A stretch of 5,453 nt of DNA from the NCBI GenBank assembly GCA_003455235.1, contig DMRT01000137.1, positions 1 through 5,453 of the forward strand. Direction: 5' to 3'. Positions 1-5,453 of the stretch are shown here, one piece after another. Made by a program: the position numbers and the translations under genes. Origin of the DNA: Chitinophagaceae bacterium. GTDB lineage: Bacteria > Bacteroidota > Bacteroidia > Chitinophagales > Chitinophagaceae. Each line of letters opens with the position of its first letter. The stretch's first letter is position 1. The notes under the pieces were generated by a model. The model searched no databases. It saw only the letters and a program-made list of their open reading frames with translations, and was not told the DNA's origin.

Positions 1-1979
1 AGCGCTTCACCGGATCGCTGAACCTCAATCCTAAATTCCTCAATGATCACCTCAGCGTGAACCTTGCCATCAAAGGAAGCCACACCAACAATATATTTGC
101 TGATGGCGGCGCCATTGGTTCAGCCATTGCATTTGATCCCACACAGCCGGTAAGAAAGGCCAATAAAAATTATGCTTCTTATACCGAATGGATTCAGCCG
201 AATGATACAGCCATTGCACTGGCCACCCGCAACCCGGTGGCGCTGCTTGATCTCCGCGATAATAAATCTTCGGTGAACAGAATCGTGGGTAATATCCAGC
301 TTGATTATAAAATACACTGGTTCCCCGACCTGCACGTGCTCTTCAATTTCGGTATTGATAACTCGTACGGAAAAGGAGACGATAATATCGACCCGTCCCT
401 GGCCACCAACTTCAATACAGGAGGAAGAAAAACCCATTACGAGCAGGGTAAGAAAAATACCATCACTGATATTCAGCTTTTCTATACAAAAGATCTGAAA
501 AAAATAAAAACGAAACTGGATGTACTGGTAGGTCATAGCTACCAGGATTTCATCACCAATGTGAAAAACTATGCTTCCTTCAGTTACCGGGCTGTTGCCG
601 ATCCGGCCAACCCGCAAAAGAAAGACACCATCGCCGGAAGCGAACCTGTATTCCTGACAGACAAACCTGAATACAGGATAGAATCTTACCTGGGAAGGAT
701 CAACATCACCGTGGCTGACAAATACCTGCTGACCGCTTCGCTCCGCAGGGATGCCAGCTCAAAATTCGCAAAAGAAAACAGGGTGGGCTACTTCCCGGCC
801 CTGGCCCTGGCCTGGAAAATGAAAGAGACATTCCTGAAGAATGTTCATGTGCTGAACGAACTTAAATTCAGGTTTGGACTGGGTGTAACCGGCCAACAGG
901 ACGGAATTCCTTACTACTCTTACCTGCCTTATTATTCACGCAGTAATTCATCTGCCCAGTACCAGTTTGGTAATACGTATTACAGTTTCCTGCGTCCTTC
1001 GGCATATGACCCCGACAGGAAATGGGAAACCACCACCACCACCAACCTGGGACTTGACTTCGGGTTCCTCAATAACCGCATCTATGGTTCAGTGGATTAT
1101 TATTTCAAGAAAACAAAAGACCTGCTGAGCACCGTTCCGGTAGCCGCCGGCGGTAACTTTAATATCGAATTGCTCACCAACGTGGGTAACATGGAAAACA
1201 AGGGCGTTGAGTTCACCCTCAATACCGTTCCCATCAGGAAGAAAAACCTTACCTGGGATTTCGGGTTCAATGTTACTTACAATACAAGACAGATCACAAA
1301 CCTGTTGAAACAACAGGATCCGAACTTTAAGGGTATTGAAGTAAGCGGCATCTCGGGTGGTACCGGAAACAACGTGGGAAGATTCTTTGTGGGAAAAAGC
1401 CCGTATGCCTATTACATGTACAAACAGGTATACGATCCGAATACCGGGAAACCGATCGAGGGATTGTATGAAGACATTAACCGCGACGGCGCCATCGATG
1501 AAAAGGACCGCTACTTCTATAAAAAACCAGGAGCGGATGTATTCTTCGGTATCAATACACAGGTGCTGTACAAGAAATTCTCCCTGGGTATTACCGGTCA
1601 TGGTGCATTGGGAGCATACCTCTACAATAACTACAACTCCAATAATGGTGTGTTGAGAACGATCAAGAACCCGATCAACTTCATCGGTAATGCATCGGCC
1701 AACTACCTGGAAACCGGGTTCACCAACAACCAGTACCTGTCTGATTATTATATCGAGAACGCTTCTTTCTTCAGGCTGGATAATATCAACCTGGGATACA
1801 ACGTGGGTAAGATCCTTAATAACAAGGCTAGCTTACGCATTGCGGCCAGCGTTCAGAACGTATTTGTAATTTCAAAGTATAAAGGCCTTGATCCGGAAAA
1901 TTCAAGTGATTCCGGTGTAGACAACAACATCTACCCCCGTCCACGCACTTTTTCTGTAGGCTTTAACTTAGATTTCTAA
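1..1979 (+). CDS. susC: SusC/RagA-family TonB-linked outer membrane transporter (5' partial)
   Basis: This is the C-terminal part of a TonB-dependent outer-membrane beta-barrel that imports oligosaccharides into the periplasm together with the SusD lid. The reading frame is already open at base 3 (first residues RFTGSLNLNP), so the GTG at 57 is an internal valine codon and not the start. About 658 codons are visible. SusC proteins are usually about 1000 residues, so the signal peptide, the N-terminal carboxypeptidase-regulatory-like domain and most of the plug lie upstream. Family signatures seen: SLRRDASSKF (738-767) followed by GYFPALALAW (786-815); an acidic DxNxDG loop at 1473-1508; FFRLDNINLGYNVG (1767-1808); and the C-terminal strand PRPRTFSVGFNLDF, ending in Phe as expected for BAM-assembled barrels. 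The stop is TAA at 1977-1979, and the susD-like start follows 19 bases later. The family is certain. The substrate is not identifiable from sequence alone. Confidence 0.95.
   Translation, partial: RFTGSLNLNPKFLNDHLSVNLAIKGSHTNNIFADGGAIGSAIAFDPTQPVRKANKNYASYTEWIQPNDTAIALATRNPVALLDLRDNKSSVNRIVGNIQLDYKIHWFPDLHVLFNFGIDNSYGKGDDNIDPSLATNFNTGGRKTHYEQGKKNTITDIQLFYTKDLKKIKTKLDVLVGHSYQDFITNVKNYASFSYRAVADPANPQKKDTIAGSEPVFLTDKPEYRIESYLGRINITVADKYLLTASLRRDASSKFAKENRVGYFPALALAWKMKETFLKNVHVLNELKFRFGLGVTGQQDGIPYYSYLPYYSRSNSSAQYQFGNTYYSFLRPSAYDPDRKWETTTTTNLGLDFGFLNNRIYGSVDYYFKKTKDLLSTVPVAAGGNFNIELLTNVGNMENKGVEFTLNTVPIRKKNLTWDFGFNVTYNTRQITNLLKQQDPNFKGIEVSGISGGTGNNVGRFFVGKSPYAYYMYKQVYDPNTGKPIEGLYEDINRDGAIDEKDRYFYKKPGADVFFGINTQVLYKKFSLGITGHGALGAYLYNNYNSNNGVLRTIKNPINFIGNASANYLETGFTNNQYLSDYYIENASFFRLDNINLGYNVGKILNNKASLRIAASVQNVFVISKYKGLDPENSSDSGVDNNIYPRPRTFSVGFNLDF
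1473..1508 (+). other. EF-hand-like acidic loop encoded within the SusC barrel
   Basis: The twelve codons read DINRDGAIDEKD, with D, N, D, D and D at loop positions 1, 3, 5, 9 and 12 and Gly at position 6. This matches the calcium-binding DxNxDGxxxxxD pattern of EF-hand and dockerin loops. Similar loops are common at this place in SusC-family proteins, just before the strand that reads VFFGINTQVLYKKFSLGI here. Calcium binding is inferred from the pattern only. Confidence 0.6.
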
Positions 1980-1998
1980 TTATAAAATAACGATTGAT
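1980..1998 (+). promoter_or_regulatory. susC-susD intergenic leader, no Shine-Dalgarno
   Basis: These 19 bases between the susC stop and the susD ATG are A/T-rich (tataaaataacgattgat) and contain no GGAG-like sequence. This fits Bacteroidota translation initiation, which commonly depends on A/T-rich, unstructured leaders instead of Shine-Dalgarno pairing. There is no room for a separate promoter or a terminator, so the two genes are read as one transcript. Confidence 0.6.
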
Positions 1999-3609
1999 AT
2001 GAAACATACTTCCATGAAATATTTAGCAGGCGTTTTGACACTGACGGTGATCCTCAGTGCCTGCGCCAAAAAACTGGACCTGTACCCGGTAAACGATCTC
2101 ACTCCTGAAAAAACCTACGCCACCGCAGCGGGTTACAAAAGTGTACTGGCCAAGATATATGGCACACTGGCCATCACGGGTAATTCCGGACCGGCCGGAA
2201 ACCCCGATATCAGCGGTGGTCTCGATGAAGGCTCCCAGGTTGCATTTATCCGCATGCTGTTCAATTGCGAAGAATTACCAACCGATGAAGCCGTGGTGGC
2301 CTGGAACGATCAGACCATTCATGATTTCCACGACCTGAAATGGACCAGTTCCGACCCCTTCCTGAAAGGGATCTATGCACGTCCCATTTATAACATTACC
2401 CTCATCAACGAATACATGCGGGAAGCCACCGACGCAAAACTGGCTGAACGTGGTATCTCCGGTACCGAAGCGGCCGACATTAAAAAATCGGTGGCCGAAG
2501 TACGTTTCCTGCGTGCATTCAATTACTGGGTGATGATGGACCTCTTTGGTAAATCAACCTTTATCACTGAAAATGACGCCATCGGTACCACGCTGCCGAA
2601 AGAAATCAGCCGGGGCGACCTGTTCAAATACATCGAAAGCGAACTGAAAGCCATCGATGGCGACCTGGCAGCTGCAAAAACAATTGAATACGGACGGGTG
2701 GACCAGGGCGCTGCCTGGGCACTGCTGGCCCGCATGTACCTGAATGCAGGTATATACACAGGAACCGACCGTTATACAGATGCCATCACCTACGCCAAGA
2801 AAGTAATAGGCGCCGGTTACTCTTTATACACCGGATATCCCAGGGTATTTATGGCCGATAATGATAAGGCAAAAGATGAATTCATGTTTGCAGTTAACTG
2901 CGATGGTAAGCGCACACAGGCATATGGCAACACCACCTTCTTCGTACATGCCGCCTGCGGTGATGAAGTGAACGATTATGGCGTAAGCGGCGGATGGTAT
3001 GGCTACCGGGCTACTTCAGCTTTTGTGAGCCTTTTCCCCGATAACACCGGCGCTACAGATAAGCGTGCCATGTTCACCACTTCCAAGTACGGTACCAGTG
3101 CTTCACAACAAACGATTACGGACGTAAGTAATTTTGACCAGGGACCGCACGTAAAGAAATATGTGAACGTACGTTCAGATGGCGGAGCTGTTTCCGACTC
3201 GAAAAGAGAATTTGCAGACGTGGATTTCCCGGTATTCCGGTTATCAGAAATGTACCTGATATATGCGGAAGCAGTGCTTCGTGGAGGTACCGGCGGGGAT
3301 ATTCCAACGGCCCTTAATTATATCAACCTGATCAGAACCAGGGCTCATGGAAATACATCGGGCAATATCACCACCGGCCAGCTCACTCTGCAGTTTGTAC
3401 TGGATGAAAGAGGAAGAGAATTATACTGGGAGGGGCATCGCCGGACCGATTTAATCCGTTATGGATTACTGACCACCGGAACCTACCTGTGGCCATGGAA
3501 GGGAGGCGTATCATCCGGAACTCCGGTGAACTCAAAATACAACCTGTTCCCGATACCGGCATCCAACCTGGTAGCCAACCCGAACTTAACGCAAAACACC
3601 GGTTATTAA
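1999..3609 (+). CDS. susD: SusD/RagB-family nutrient-binding outer membrane lipoprotein
   Basis: This is a complete 536-residue surface lipoprotein that binds glycan and closes over the SusC channel; Bacteroides SusD is of similar length. Residues 1-21 are a lipoprotein signal peptide ending in the lipobox LSAC, with Cys22 as the lipidated residue, followed by AKKLD. Conserved family blocks appear in the expected order: VRFLRAFNYW (from residue 168) and DLFG in the helical N-terminal half; the TPR-like AWALLARMYLNAG; FRLSEMYLIYAEAVLRGG; ERGREL (470-475) followed by YWEGHRRTDLIRYG; and the closing block LFPIP...NPNLTQNTGY at 516-536, a hallmark C-terminus of RagB/SusD proteins. The start at 1999 is preferred because its context (1997-2008) is identical to that of the next gene. 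An in-frame ATG at 2014 (Met6) would also leave a workable signal peptide. It directly follows susC in the same direction, forming the usual SusCD pair. Glycan specificity cannot be assigned. Confidence 0.97.
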   Translation: MKHTSMKYLAGVLTLTVILSACAKKLDLYPVNDLTPEKTYATAAGYKSVLAKIYGTLAITGNSGPAGNPDISGGLDEGSQVAFIRMLFNCEELPTDEAVVAWNDQTIHDFHDLKWTSSDPFLKGIYARPIYNITLINEYMREATDAKLAERGISGTEAADIKKSVAEVRFLRAFNYWVMMDLFGKSTFITENDAIGTTLPKEISRGDLFKYIESELKAIDGDLAAAKTIEYGRVDQGAAWALLARMYLNAGIYTGTDRYTDAITYAKKVIGAGYSLYTGYPRVFMADNDKAKDEFMFAVNCDGKRTQAYGNTTFFVHAACGDEVNDYGVSGGWYGYRATSAFVSLFPDNTGATDKRAMFTTSKYGTSASQQTITDVSNFDQGPHVKKYVNVRSDGGAVSDSKREFADVDFPVFRLSEMYLIYAEAVLRGGTGGDIPTALNYINLIRTRAHGNTSGNITTGQLTLQFVLDERGRELYWEGHRRTDLIRYGLLTTGTYLWPWKGGVSSGTPVNSKYNLFPIPASNLVANPNLTQNTGY

Positions 3610-3635
3610 TTCAGAAATAATAAATACTCATTTAT
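3610..3635 (+). promoter_or_regulatory. susD-susE intergenic leader with small A/T inverted repeat
   Basis: This 26-base A/T-rich spacer has no Shine-Dalgarno sequence and no GC-rich terminator stem. Its last 16 bases (3620-3635) are an inverted repeat, ATAAAT and ATTTAT around a 4-base loop ACTC, ending immediately before the ATG at 3636. The stem is only six A-U pairs and would be weak. An effect on initiation is possible but unproven. The last two bases plus the start of the gene (3634-3645) are identical to 1997-2008 at the susD start. Confidence 0.4.
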
Positions 3636-4493
3636 ATGAAACATATATTAAAGTTACTCACCGGCATCATGATCGCAGCCATCATTTTACCGGCTTGTAA
3701 AAAAGATGAGAACAAAGTGTATTTTGAAGGAGGTACGGCGCCTTTTCTTACGGCGAGCGCTACCGGGCCCTTTACTTTGCTGAAAGACGATAAGGACAAA
3801 CCTGCAGTTACCTTCAGCTGGACCAACCCCAACTACCAGTTCAATACAGGTATCAGTTCACAAAATGTGACCTATATCCTGCAGGTTGATTCGGCCGGTA
3901 AAAACTTTTCCAGTTCAAAAATGCAGGAACAATCCATCGACCAGGCACTCAGTGTTGCATTAACGGTCAGGGATCTTAACCAGTTCCCCACACGTATGGA
4001 GCTTCAGTTTGGCCAGTTCCATACCCTCGAATTCAGGATCAAATCAACCCTGAAGAACGGAACGGTACCCCTGTATTCAAATGTGATTACTATCCGCATC
4101 AACAATTACCTTGACTTTGCGGTTGAACCACCCGGAACAGTCGGCGCCCAGTATCTCGACGGAAACCTGTGGGTGGTAGGAGACGCAGTGGCATCCGGCT
4201 GGAACAACCCATTGCCATCACCTTATGATGTTACACAAAAGATTCCCCGGAAAGCACCTACCGACATACTGCATTATGAAGGCACCATCACCTTTAATGC
4301 CAGCGGCGGATACAAACTGATCCAGACACAGGGCGTTTGGTCAACACAATACCATGCTCTGGACGGAACCGCAAAACTTTCCGGCAAATTCGAGAAAAAA
4401 GACAGTGACCCGCAGTTCCCGTCACCGGGCGCCGGTAACTATAAAGTGGAAGTGAACTTCCAGACCGGTGAATACAAACTCACCAAACTTTAA
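3636..4493 (+). CDS. susE: SusE-like surface glycan-binding lipoprotein (short, single C-terminal domain)
   Basis: This is a complete 285-residue lipoprotein expected on the outer face of the outer membrane, where SusE/SusF-type proteins hold polysaccharide near the SusCD transporter. The signal peptide has lipobox LPAC with Cys21, followed by KKDEN, a Lys/acidic stretch compatible with surface export. Residues about 30-155 form the SusE N-terminal Ig-like domain: FSWTNP (60-65), YILQVDSAGKNF (80-91), LTVRDLN and YSN (147-149). Residues about 172-285 form a glycan-binding-type beta-sandwich opening with LWVVGDAVASGWNNP (178-192) and closing with YKVEVNFQTGEYKLTKL. Its aromatic residues, including W179, W189 and the GVWSTQYH segment, are candidate sugar contacts. 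Bacteroides thetaiotaomicron SusE (387 residues) has two C-terminal binding domains; this one has room for only one. It starts 26 bases after the susD-like stop. Family assignment is firm, ligand unknown. Confidence 0.9.
   Translation: MKHILKLLTGIMIAAIILPACKKDENKVYFEGGTAPFLTASATGPFTLLKDDKDKPAVTFSWTNPNYQFNTGISSQNVTYILQVDSAGKNFSSSKMQEQSIDQALSVALTVRDLNQFPTRMELQFGQFHTLEFRIKSTLKNGTVPLYSNVITIRINNYLDFAVEPPGTVGAQYLDGNLWVVGDAVASGWNNPLPSPYDVTQKIPRKAPTDILHYEGTITFNASGGYKLIQTQGVWSTQYHALDGTAKLSGKFEKKDSDPQFPSPGAGNYKVEVNFQTGEYKLTKL
3888..3908 (+). repeat. 21-base direct repeat, copy 1 (in the susE-like gene)
   Basis: This copy encodes DSAGKNF (residues 85-91) in the Ig-like domain of the susE-like protein. 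It is identical at all 21 bases to 5144-5164 in the following gene, including every third codon position. Confidence 0.85.
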
Positions 4494-4531
4494 TCCTGCG
4501 ATTGCATTAAAAGAAAAATAAAAAAGCTTTT
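4494..4531 (+). promoter_or_regulatory. Intergenic leader before the last gene, A-rich, no Shine-Dalgarno
   Basis: This is the longest gap in the window, 38 bases. It is strongly A-rich in its second half (ttaaaagaaaaataaaaaag) and ends in the 10-base palindrome AAAAGCTTTT at 4522-4531, directly before the ATG at 4532. I found neither a Bacteroidota-type promoter (TTTG near -33 with TAnnTTTG near -7) nor a terminator, so continuation of the upstream transcript is the simplest reading. Confidence 0.5.
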
Positions 4532-5453
4532 ATGAAAAATTTACTCAAACTTCTTTCTGCCTCCCTGCTGCTGGTGATGGTATTCTCCGCATGCAAAAAA
4601 ACAGATAACCTGAAGAAGGTGGAAGAATTACCTGTTTATATTCCTGGCGTTTCCCCGGTATTAAGCAGTTCGGTGAGCACAGTTGCGCCAACCCTGGCCG
4701 ACTCTAATAATGCGGTGATCACGTTCTCGTGGACCAATCCCAAATTCGCTACCGATCTCGCCAACACCAAATACATCCTGTTGATTGATTCAACCGGCAA
4801 GAGCTTTGGCGCACAGAACAACAACAAAACCGTTACCGGCGTATTAACAACAAGTCTTACTGCCCGGGAGCTGAATGCCTATGTGCTGAATCTCGGGTTT
4901 AAAGTGGGAGTTCAGCAAAGTATCGACGTGATCCTGATCTCTTCTTATGTGAATAACAACGACCGCCATTATTCCAACAGCCTTACCATCAAGGTAACGC
5001 CATACGTGGATCCTTCTATCCTGGCCACACAGAATACAGCGGTGGTATGTACACTTCCCAATGCAGCATTGCCCTCAAATAATTTCTGGTGGACACCCAC
5101 TTTCACCGGCTACACCGGATCGATTAACTATACCCTGCAATACGATTCGGCCGGTAAAAACTTTGTGGCACCCATCGAAATCCCGGTAGGTGCATCCATC
5201 TTCACCAAGGGGTTAACCCAGGCTGAAATGAACAGCACTGCTCTTAATTCGGGCATTGCGGGGGGAACCGTAGGTAAAGTGGAATACCGCATCAAGGCGG
5301 TTACCACCACCGGCATCACCGTGTATTCAAACGTGGTGAATGTAACCATCACCAGCTATGTTCCCATATTACGTTTGTACCTGCCTGGTGGCTACCAGGG
5401 TTCAACCGGTAATGGAAACGACTGGGATCCGGGAACTGCTCCTGAACTGATCC
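4532..5453 (+). CDS. SusE/SusF-type lipoprotein with duplicated N-terminal domain (3' partial)
   Basis: The frame opens with ATG at 4532 and stays open for 307 complete codons to the window edge, so the C-terminus is missing. Residues 1-20 are a signal peptide (MKNLLKLLSASLLL...) with lipobox FSAC and Cys21, followed by KKTDNLKK. Two SusE-type Ig-like domains follow in tandem. The first (about residues 40-158) has FSWTNP (65-70), YILLIDSTGKSF (81-92), LTARELN (109-115) and YSN (147-149). The second (about 159-277) has FWW (185-187), YTLQYDSAGKNF (200-211), LTQAEMN (228-234) and YSN (265-267). Matching landmarks are 118-120 residues apart. From residue 280 a new domain begins with LRLYLPGGYQG and WDPGTAPEL, resembling the start of the SusE/SusF outer-surface glycan-binding domain. 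It lies 38 bases downstream of the susE-like gene and is probably co-transcribed with it. It probably acts as a longer-stalked surface glycan binder. A susF label would be positional only, so I leave the symbol empty. Confidence 0.88.
   Translation, partial: MKNLLKLLSASLLLVMVFSACKKTDNLKKVEELPVYIPGVSPVLSSSVSTVAPTLADSNNAVITFSWTNPKFATDLANTKYILLIDSTGKSFGAQNNNKTVTGVLTTSLTARELNAYVLNLGFKVGVQQSIDVILISSYVNNNDRHYSNSLTIKVTPYVDPSILATQNTAVVCTLPNAALPSNNFWWTPTFTGYTGSINYTLQYDSAGKNFVAPIEIPVGASIFTKGLTQAEMNSTALNSGIAGGTVGKVEYRIKAVTTTGITVYSNVVNVTITSYVPILRLYLPGGYQGSTGNGNDWDPGTAPELI
5144..5164 (+). repeat. 21-base direct repeat, copy 2 (in the second SusE/SusF-type gene)
   Basis: This copy encodes DSAGKNF (residues 205-211) in the second Ig-like domain of the last protein. 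It matches 3888-3908 exactly and lies 1256 bases downstream of it. The equivalent segment of the first Ig-like domain of the same protein (DSTGKSF, residues 86-92) differs in both amino acids and codons. Confidence 0.85.

Noticed and set aside
57..59. GTG as a possible start codon of the susC-like gene
   Set aside because: The same frame is open upstream to base 3 and reads typical SusC barrel sequence, so this is an internal Val codon of a gene that begins outside the window.
120..617. Reverse-strand open frame of 165 codons opposite susC
   Set aside because: It lies fully inside the strongly conserved SusC coding sequence, and its translation shows no recognisable domain; it is a shadow frame.
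1089..1601. Reverse-strand open frame of 170 codons opposite susC
   Set aside because: It is antisense to conserved SusC barrel strands and has no domain or supporting context; it is a shadow frame.
1357..1656. Plus-strand out-of-frame open frame inside susC
   Set aside because: It overlaps recognised SusC motifs in another frame, and its translation is low-complexity and Thr/Met-rich with no family resemblance.
2014..2016. Alternative susD-like start at Met6
   Set aside because: It would still give a signal peptide, but the upstream ATG at 1999 is closer to the susC stop and shares its context with the next gene, so the longer form is preferred, not proven.
4522..4531. AAAAGCTTTT palindrome before the last gene, considered as an operator or terminator
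   Set aside because: With no loop it cannot form a useful hairpin, it is short and A/T-only apart from the central GC, and such palindromes are expected by chance in an A-rich leader.
4636..4827. Reverse-strand open frame in the last gene
   Set aside because: It is opposite the first SusE-type Ig-like domain, which is clearly the real coding frame.
5128..5352. Reverse-strand open frame near the window end
   Set aside because: It is opposite the second Ig-like domain of the real plus-strand gene and shows no independent support.

Overview
The window is one strand of a polysaccharide-utilisation-type locus from a member of the Bacteroidota. It holds four co-oriented genes in the order susC-like, susD-like, susE-like and a second SusE/SusF-type gene. 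The phylum call rests on four things: the SusC/SusD pair itself, three consecutive lipoproteins whose lipobox is followed by Cys and then Lys-rich or acidic residues, A/T-rich leaders with no Shine-Dalgarno sequence, and moderate base composition. The style of the proteins (short SusE-type lipoproteins starting with a C-K-K pattern, a PGxYQG-type surface domain) suggests Chitinophagaceae or a related family. That finer placement is a guess.

Layout. Bases 1-1979 hold the C-terminal two thirds of a SusC-family TonB-dependent outer-membrane transporter; its start lies outside the window. Bases 1999-3609 hold a complete SusD/RagB-family surface lipoprotein. Bases 3636-4493 hold a complete, short SusE-like lipoprotein with one N-terminal Ig-like SusE domain and one C-terminal glycan-binding-type domain. 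Bases 4532-5453 hold the N-terminal 307 codons of another SusE/SusF-type lipoprotein, which runs off the end; it carries two tandem copies of the SusE-type N-terminal domain before a different kind of C-terminal domain begins. The gaps between genes are only 19, 26 and 38 bases. None contains an evident terminator or promoter, so the four genes are most likely one transcript driven from upstream of susC. There is no gene-free stretch longer than 38 bases, and I saw no RNA genes, mobile elements or CRISPR.

How they work together (family knowledge plus inference). SusC forms the outer-membrane channel, SusD caps it as a hinged lid that captures glycan, and the SusE/F-type lipoproteins hold glycan at the cell surface. 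The substrate cannot be read from this window because no glycoside hydrolase or regulator is present. Starch or another alpha-glucan is suggested only by analogy with the Bacteroides Sus system.

The system itself is a known type. The most notable points are the 119-residue internal duplication in the last gene, an exact 21-base repeat shared by the last two genes, and the different C-terminal domain types of the two adjacent SusE-like proteins.
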